NCBI GenBank assembly: GCA_964477265.1 | Contig: CAYZDJ010000006.1 | Location: 1 to 64,000 of the forward strand | From: CAIVPM01 sp964477265 | GTDB taxonomy: Bacteria; Bacteroidota; Bacteroidia; Chitinophagales; Chitinophagaceae | Length of the DNA: 64,000 nucleotides | Reading direction: 5' to 3' | Shown here: in pieces, positions 58,923 through 64,000 of the stretch | Layout of the letters: the number at the start of each line of letters is the position of its first letter | How positions within the stretch are numbered: position 1 is the stretch's first letter | Made by a program: the position numbers and the translations under genes | The notes under the pieces: generated by a model | Told to the model about the DNA's origin: nothing | Database searches by the model: none | The model's input: the letters and a program-made list of their open reading frames with translations, nothing else

Positions 58923-60176
58923 TTATTTTAAACCAAATGCTTTTTTAACTTTAGCTACATAGTCTAATTTTTCCCATGTAAACAATTCAACCTTTACTTT
59001 TTTAGCTTTACCATCAGGTGTAGTAAATATTTTTTCAACCACTTCATTTTTTCTTCCCATGTGTCCGTAAGCAGCAGTTTCGCTATACATTGGTGTACGC
59101 AATTTAAAACGTTGCTCAATAAAGTAAGGACGCATATCAAATAAGCCTTCAACTAATTTTCCAATTTGTCCATCAGTCATTTTTACTTTAGCAGTGCCAT
59201 AAGTATTTACATTGATTGATGTTGGTTGAGCCACACCAATTGCATAACTTACTTGCACCAAAGCTTCACTGCAAACACCAGCAGCTACAAGGTTTTTAGC
59301 AATATGACGTGTTGCATAAGCTGCACTTCTGTCAACCTTGCTTGGGTCTTTACCACTAAATGCACCACCACCATGAGCACCTTTTCCACCATAGGTATCA
59401 ACAATAATTTTACGACCTGTTAAACCAGTATCACCATGTGGACCACCAATAACAAACTTACCAGTTGGGTTAATGTGGTACTTAATATTTTTGTTAAATA
59501 AATGCTTGTACTGAGGATACATTTTCATTACCCTTGGTATCAATATTTCAACAATATCCTTTTTAATTTTAGCAAGCATTTTAGCTTCTGCATCAAAGTC
59601 ATCATGTTGTGTAGAGATAACAATGGCATCAATCCTTACAGGTTTGTTGTTATCATCATATTCCAACGTAACCTGACTTTTAGCATCTGGACGAAGATAC
59701 TTTATAGCTTTATTTTCTCTGCGTAAAGCTGCTAATTCTATTAACAATGTATGGGCTAAATCTAAAGCCAAAGGCATGTAATTTGCAGTTTCGTTAGTTG
59801 CATAACCAAACATCATTCCTTGGTCGCCAGCCCCTTGCTCTTCTTTTTTCTTTCTGTCAACACCTTGATTAATATCTGAACTTTGCTCATGAATAGCAGA
59901 GAAAATACCACAGCTATTTGCTTCAAACATATACTCGCTTTTAGTGTATCCAATTTTACGGATAACACCACGTGCAATTTCCTGCACATCAAGATATGCT
60001 TTACTTTTAACCTCACCAGCCAGTACAACCTGTCCTGTGGTTACAAGTGTTTCACAAGCTACTTTACTTTGTGGGTCAAATGCTAAAAAGTTATCAATTA
60101 ATGCGTCGCTAATCTGGTCAGCTACTTTGTCTGGATGTCCTTCAGATACACTTTCTGAGGTAAATAAATAAGGCAT
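58923..60176 (-). CDS. metK: S-adenosylmethionine synthetase
   Basis: MetK makes S-adenosylmethionine from methionine and ATP. The 417-residue protein has the N-terminal SVSEGHPDKVADQISDA (His14 at the active site), GDQGMMFGYATNET, GPHGDTGLTGRKIIVDTYGG and GGGAFSGKDPSKVDRSAAY motifs. The length is slightly above the usual 380-400 owing to small insertions. The 59-bp upstream gap is too short for a SAM riboswitch and shows none. A short glycogen-synthase-like gene is upstream on the same strand. Confidence 0.97.
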   Translation of the reverse strand: MPYLFTSESVSEGHPDKVADQISDALIDNFLAFDPQSKVACETLVTTGQVVLAGEVKSKAYLDVQEIARGVIRKIGYTKSEYMFEANSCGIFSAIHEQSSDINQGVDRKKKEEQGAGDQGMMFGYATNETANYMPLALDLAHTLLIELAALRRENKAIKYLRPDAKSQVTLEYDDNNKPVRIDAIVISTQHDDFDAEAKMLAKIKKDIVEILIPRVMKMYPQYKHLFNKNIKYHINPTGKFVIGGPHGDTGLTGRKIIVDTYGGKGAHGGGAFSGKDPSKVDRSAAYATRHIAKNLVAAGVCSEALVQVSYAIGVAQPTSINVNTYGTAKVKMTDGQIGKLVEGLFDMRPYFIEQRFKLRTPMYSETAAYGHMGRKNEVVEKIFTTPDGKAKKVKVELFTWEKLDYVAKVKKAFGLK

Positions 60177-60235
60177 CTTTTTTTGAATTATGAATTAAAA
60201 ATTATGAATAGGTATTAAATTAAATGTTCAAGGAA

Positions 60236-61075
60236 TTATTGTTCAGCTAGTTTATTATACAGCTCTAAATAATCATCAAGCACCGAAAAGTTGTCTTTGT
60301 ACTTTAATACTTTTTTTCCCTTTGCTTTAGAAAATTCTTTAAATAATTCTGGATTTACTTCTTCTGCACCAAAAGTAATGGCATCAGCAAATTTTGCACC
60401 TCCACGATACATAGCATTATTATCAAAAGGTTTAAACACTTCTAAATCCTTTGCTGTTATTGCGTTGCCCACAATTGCCCTTTCAATAAAGTCATCACTA
60501 AGTTTTTCATCAAAAGTATGTTCGCCAATAGTAAAAACAACTTTGCTATGACCAAAAACAGGCTCTCTTTTATATGCAGTTTTAATAAATGCAGGCACTA
60601 ATGCACTCATCCAACCACTGCAATGCACCACATCTGGTGCCCAGCCAAATTTTTTAACTGTTTCTAGTGCAGCCTTTGCAAAAAATATTGTTCTTAAATG
60701 ATTATCATCAAACCACACATCATTCTCATCATGAAAAATAAACTTGCGTTTATAGAAATCGTCATTCTCTAAAAAGTAAACCTGCAACCTTGCACTTGGC
60801 AGGCTGGCAACTTTAATTTGTAATGGATAATCATCATCATCAACAGAAACATTAATACCACTTAATCTTACAACCTCGTGCAGTCTATGACGACGTTCAT
60901 TTATTACACCAAAACGTGGCATGATGCAACGAACTTCATAGTCGTTACTATTACATTTTATAGCTAACTTATTTGCAGTTTCGGCAAACTCGGTAAGTTC
61001 CAAGTATGGCGATAACTCTGTAGCTATAAAGAGTATTCTTTTCTTTGGTGTGTATAATTGTTCTAGTGTTTGCAA
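60236..61075 (-). CDS. Truncated glycogen/starch synthase-like protein (GT5 N-domain only)
   Basis: The 279-residue protein covers only the N-terminal Rossmann domain of a GT5 glycogen synthase (ILFIATELSPYLELTEFAETANKLA ... VRCIMPRFGVI ... WAPDVVHCSGWMSALVPAFI ... VFTIGEH). The ADP-glucose-binding KxGG loop is replaced by ELTEF, and the C-terminal domain with the donor site is absent. Such short forms are annotated as glycogen/starch synthase in Bacteroidota, but the missing residues argue against normal catalysis. A regulatory or accessory role is possible. It is upstream of metK with 59 bases between. Confidence 0.75.
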   Translation of the reverse strand: MQTLEQLYTPKKRILFIATELSPYLELTEFAETANKLAIKCNSNDYEVRCIMPRFGVINERRHRLHEVVRLSGINVSVDDDDYPLQIKVASLPSARLQVYFLENDDFYKRKFIFHDENDVWFDDNHLRTIFFAKAALETVKKFGWAPDVVHCSGWMSALVPAFIKTAYKREPVFGHSKVVFTIGEHTFDEKLSDDFIERAIVGNAITAKDLEVFKPFDNNAMYRGGAKFADAITFGAEEVNPELFKEFSKAKGKKVLKYKDNFSVLDDYLELYNKLAEQ

Positions 61076-61210
61076 AGCAGATTTTTACAAGGCTGCAAAA
61101 GTAGTAGAAATTAGGTGTAAATGCTACACAAAACAAGAAATGAGTGAAGTTTTTTTATGAAAAGATGCATAATTCCTTAAAAAATGACAATACTATTACA
61201 ATTCAGCCAA

Positions 61211-61801
61211 TTATTTATTCATTTCAGCTTTGTGTTTTGCAGTTGCTTCAAGCCCTTCATAATATTCAATACCATATTTTCTTACTATGGCTTCTTTAAG
61301 GAAAATATATACAGGCACTTTCAATTTAACACCCAAGCTACAGGCTGCTTTGCACAAATCTTCCCTTGGTTCATAGTTTACATATTCCAAGTCTGGGTCT
61401 TGCTTGCTTTTAGTAATTTTTATAGGAAACAAATGGCAGCTTATAGGCTTTTTCCATTCTACTTCTTTATTGGCATATGCTTGTTCAATGGCACATAATA
61501 TAGTTCCATTTTTATCTTTAAACCCATATGCACAAATCTGGTTGTTTACAGTAGGTGTAACCCAGCCAAATGTTTTGTCATATACATACTTGCCTTGCTT
61601 TTCAATAACACGTTTGCCTTCCTCGGTCATATATTTTTCTATAATATGATAGTTGTTTACAAGTTCGTCAAGCTCGTCGTCAGTAAGTGGTGCACCAGCA
61701 TCGCCATCTTCGCAGCAGGCACCTTTGCATTTGGTTAAATCGCAAACAAATTGCTCTTCAATAACCTCATCACTAACTAAAGTATGTTCTATAAAAATCA
61801 T
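61211..61801 (-). CDS. DUF3109 cysteine-rich protein
   Basis: The 196-residue protein matches DUF3109, which belongs with the YkgJ-type putative zinc/iron-chelating domains. It has the cysteine pattern CDLTKCKGACCEDGDAGAPL, later CAYGF, CAIEQAY, SCHLFPI and CKAACSLG. Nine or more conserved Cys suggest metal or Fe-S binding. The function is unknown; in Bacteroidota it occurs as a housekeeping-like single gene. It overlaps nothing, starting two bases after the stop of the upstream peptidase on the minus strand. Confidence 0.88.
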   Translation of the reverse strand: MIFIEHTLVSDEVIEEQFVCDLTKCKGACCEDGDAGAPLTDDELDELVNNYHIIEKYMTEEGKRVIEKQGKYVYDKTFGWVTPTVNNQICAYGFKDKNGTILCAIEQAYANKEVEWKKPISCHLFPIKITKSKQDPDLEYVNYEPREDLCKAACSLGVKLKVPVYIFLKEAIVRKYGIEYYEGLEATAKHKAEMNK

Positions 61802-61803
61802 TG

Positions 61804-64000
61804 CTATTTTTTTATAATTAATTTCTCTGTGCCAATAATTTTTTCATTCCTTACCATTTGCACAAAATATATCCCATTGGCAAAGTAACTTGAATCTACA
61901 TTAACTGCACTACCTGTTGTAGATACATTTACAATTGATTTGCCCAAAGCATCTGTAATATTAAATTGTGTTAATGTATTTAAGTTATTATCAAAGTTAA
62001 TTTTAATGCTGCTTATTGCAGGATTAGGGCTAATACTAAATCCATCCTTCCTGTTATTATCAATAGAAACTATTTTAGAATACAATATTTTATTGGCACT
62101 ATAAACCTTTGCCCTGTAATATACTTTTTTCGTAGCATCAACATCATCAAACGTTAAGTAAGACTGCATTGCAGCAGTTTTACTTCTCAGGTTCATCTTA
62201 TTAAACAATGCAAAATCAACACCATTAAAGCTTTTTTCAAGCTCCACTTTTTCTATGGCATCACTTGTTTCAATATTTACATTTATCAGGTTTTGAGTTT
62301 GAGATTTGGTTGCAACAATATCAATATTATTTACAGGTAATGCTGCATTGTAAGTAATGGTTGCATTTGCCATAGTTCTGTTCAATGGATCAAAAGTCAA
62401 ATTGTCTGGTGTAAATGGCAGGTTGTAAGTAATGGTATTGCTATTAACTGTTACCCCTACTCCATTACCAGCATAAACAACCTGGTTGGCAGCCTTGTGA
62501 TATATAACAATTGTAGTATCCTGCGTGTTGCTGCTATTAGCAATTTTTATTACAACAGGCATAGGAAAAAAAGTTGAGGCTACACCATTGCTACCAGTAG
62601 CAGTAACACTTTGTGTAAGCTTTATATTAATAGTGTTACCAACATTTCCCCATTCAACAGTATAGTCTGGTGCTCCTTTTTTAGCTGTCCATTCAGAAAA
62701 AAAGCTTGTCATGTTTTCTCCAAACTGTGCTTCCATGTTTCGTTGCAGGTCGGCAGTGGTAGCACTTTTGTAGGCAAGCAATGGGTCGTTTAAATAACTT
62801 TTGCAGCCAGCAAAAAACTTGTTATCGCCAAGCAGGCAACGCAACATAGCAGCCACCATGCAGCCACGTTCATACACAGCAGTTGTGTTACCATTTGTCC
62901 AAATAGTACTTGAATTTGCAATATTTCCAACCAAGATGGGTGTATAATTATTGTTTCGTGCAGTACTCTTATTACTTGCCATTTTATTTACAGCACTAAT
63001 ACCAATGCTTGGTACAAACTCAAAAGCCAATGCTTCGCTGTAAGTTGCAAAACCCTCGGCAAGCCATAAATGTTGCCATGTTGCAAAAGTTATTTTATCG
63101 CCCCACCATTGGTGCCCAAGCTCGTGAGCTAATACAGTATTGCTTTGCATTTGCCCAGTACCTATGCCACTCATAGTTTGGTGCTCCATACCACCACCAA
63201 AACCAAACTCGTAATAGCCATGCTTTTCATTTGAAAAAGGATAATCGCCATACAAATTATTGAGTGCAGCAAACACAAGCTTGTTGTTATTCATCCTTAT
63301 TAAAATATTATTTTCTTCGGTTGCTGTTTTACCTGAAAACATATTTACAACAAAGGGAACATTGTTGCTGCCAACAGGCAATGTGCCTAAATAAAAATTT
63401 TTATATTTTGCAATGGAAATAGCAACAAGGTATGATGCAATTGGATAACGATGTTTAAATTTAAAGTTTCTGTTTGTGCCATCATCTGTACTGTCAACCA
63501 ACACACCATTAGCCGCAGCCCAAAATGTATTGGGAACAATTAATTCAATGTCTATCGAGTCAATTTTATCCTGCATATCTGCCTTGCAGGGCCACCAGTC
63601 TTTGTCTTCATAGCTTTCGCTTAAAGTATATATAAAATTATTGCCAGCAGCATCAGTTGCCCTTTGATACCCTTCCTTACTGCTAGTTGCAGCAGGTGGA
63701 ATGCCCTGGTAGGTTATTGTTACAGAATCTAAAGTGCCAATGGCAGCAATAGTTGCAGGCAATTGTATGTTAAGAATATCAGTATTGCCCGTTGAGGGAA
63801 AACTTACATTGCAATTGGTATTGTGATAACTTACAACAAGGCCTGAGTTATTAAATGAGGCATTGTTAAAATCGAAACTAATAGCAGACACATTTGTAGC
63901 AATAGTTTTAAAATATGTGGTTACAGTGCCAGTTAATGTTTTGCTGGCATCGTCAGGGCTGGCAGTCCAGGTGCAGCGATGATAGACAACATTAATATTA
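61804..64000 (-). CDS. Secreted M1-family metallopeptidase with T9SS tail (5' end beyond window)
   Basis: The visible 732 codons are open to the right edge, so the N-terminus and signal peptide lie outside. The sequence just inside the edge (VVYHRCTWTASPDDASKTLTGTVTTYF) is the usual start of the M1 N-domain. The catalytic domain has GGGMEHQTM (the GxMEN-like exopeptidase motif with His) and the zinc site HELGHQWWGD with the second ligand Glu 18 residues on in WLAEGFATYSE. A type A T9SS tail closes it (ISPNPAISSIKIN ... GIYFVQM ... EKLIIKK). It is an extracellular aminopeptidase-like enzyme for peptide nutrition. Confidence 0.88.
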   Translation of the reverse strand, partial: NINVVYHRCTWTASPDDASKTLTGTVTTYFKTIATNVSAISFDFNNASFNNSGLVVSYHNTNCNVSFPSTGNTDILNIQLPATIAAIGTLDSVTITYQGIPPAATSSKEGYQRATDAAGNNFIYTLSESYEDKDWWPCKADMQDKIDSIDIELIVPNTFWAAANGVLVDSTDDGTNRNFKFKHRYPIASYLVAISIAKYKNFYLGTLPVGSNNVPFVVNMFSGKTATEENNILIRMNNNKLVFAALNNLYGDYPFSNEKHGYYEFGFGGGMEHQTMSGIGTGQMQSNTVLAHELGHQWWGDKITFATWQHLWLAEGFATYSEALAFEFVPSIGISAVNKMASNKSTARNNNYTPILVGNIANSSTIWTNGNTTAVYERGCMVAAMLRCLLGDNKFFAGCKSYLNDPLLAYKSATTADLQRNMEAQFGENMTSFFSEWTAKKGAPDYTVEWGNVGNTINIKLTQSVTATGSNGVASTFFPMPVVIKIANSSNTQDTTIVIYHKAANQVVYAGNGVGVTVNSNTITYNLPFTPDNLTFDPLNRTMANATITYNAALPVNNIDIVATKSQTQNLINVNIETSDAIEKVELEKSFNGVDFALFNKMNLRSKTAAMQSYLTFDDVDATKKVYYRAKVYSANKILYSKIVSIDNNRKDGFSISPNPAISSIKINFDNNLNTLTQFNITDALGKSIVNVSTTGSAVNVDSSYFANGIYFVQMVRNEKIIGTEKLIIKK

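Noticed and set aside
60177..60235. SAM riboswitch upstream of metK
   Set aside because: Only 59 bp are available, and no conserved stem or core motif is visible.

Overview
The window is AT-rich DNA from a member of the Bacteroidota, most likely the order Chitinophagales. The taxonomic call is inferred from gene content: several large secreted proteins with C-terminal type A type-IX-secretion (T9SS) sorting domains, the gliding-associated protein GldC, Bacteroidota-restricted families (DUF3098, DUF3127, DUF3109, DUF4199, DUF4954), promoters of the TTTG / TAnnTTTG type, and a near absence of Shine-Dalgarno sequences. No rRNA, tRNA, CRISPR array, prophage or intact insertion sequence was recognised. 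All but the last gene are complete; a secreted M1-type peptidase runs off the right edge.

Layout. 0-6.4 kb: a small XRE repressor with candidate operators, an RDD membrane protein, uppP, DUF3098, dnaA with a perfect DnaA box upstream, a 5'-nucleotidase split over two genes, and DUF3127. 6.6-12.9 kb: crtB-crtI carotenoid pair, a sugar-1-phosphate transferase, malic enzyme and a peroxiredoxin. 13-17.5 kb: a stand-alone T9SS tail protein, the rplM-rpsI-rpsB-tsf operon and ruvB. 17.5-26.1 kb: a large T9SS adhesin-like protein, a radical SAM/SPASM enzyme, a three-gene two-component operon, a triplicated repeat array, and two DUF1573 proteins. 26.3-34.5 kb: glycosyltransferases, gldC, yqeY, cvpA, DUF4954, a four-helix-bundle protein and a GHMP sugar kinase. 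34.6-49.9 kb: a DNRLRE/T9SS protein, a GT2-DUF4199 pair, guanine deaminase, a PhoR/PhoB-like pair, an orphan 2-oxoacid:ferredoxin oxidoreductase alpha subunit, 3-hydroxybutyryl-CoA dehydrogenase, a RelE/ParE toxin-antitoxin pair, a class III aminotransferase, a fused E1 2-oxoacid dehydrogenase, an FAH-family hydrolase and pth. 49.9-64 kb: two more giant T9SS proteins, a pyrimidine pair (class 1A dihydroorotate dehydrogenase and a eukaryote-type UMP synthase), metK, a reduced glycogen-synthase-like protein, DUF3109 and the peptidase.

The most unusual feature is the array at 23889-24392. Three tandem units of about 165 bp each hold a nearly invariant 78-79 nt leader, a tiny reading frame (MVAFGISKNPLN, MVAFGIAINPLN and MVAFGIIKNPLN plus an extension) and a terminator-like hairpin. 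Differences between the frames are partly synonymous, and the hairpin stem shows a compensatory change. The left arm of the hairpin can also pair with the AAGG-containing region just upstream of the tiny frame's ATG. The array points away from, and shares an upstream region with, the LuxR-type regulator/PAS kinase operon. I know of no described family that matches it.

A second theme is decayed palindromic repeat elements. One is translated inside a glycosyltransferase, one pair brackets the four-helix-bundle gene, one forms a roughly 80-nt hairpin between the pyrimidine genes, and several short relics lie in intergenic gaps. They also create misleading upstream start codons.
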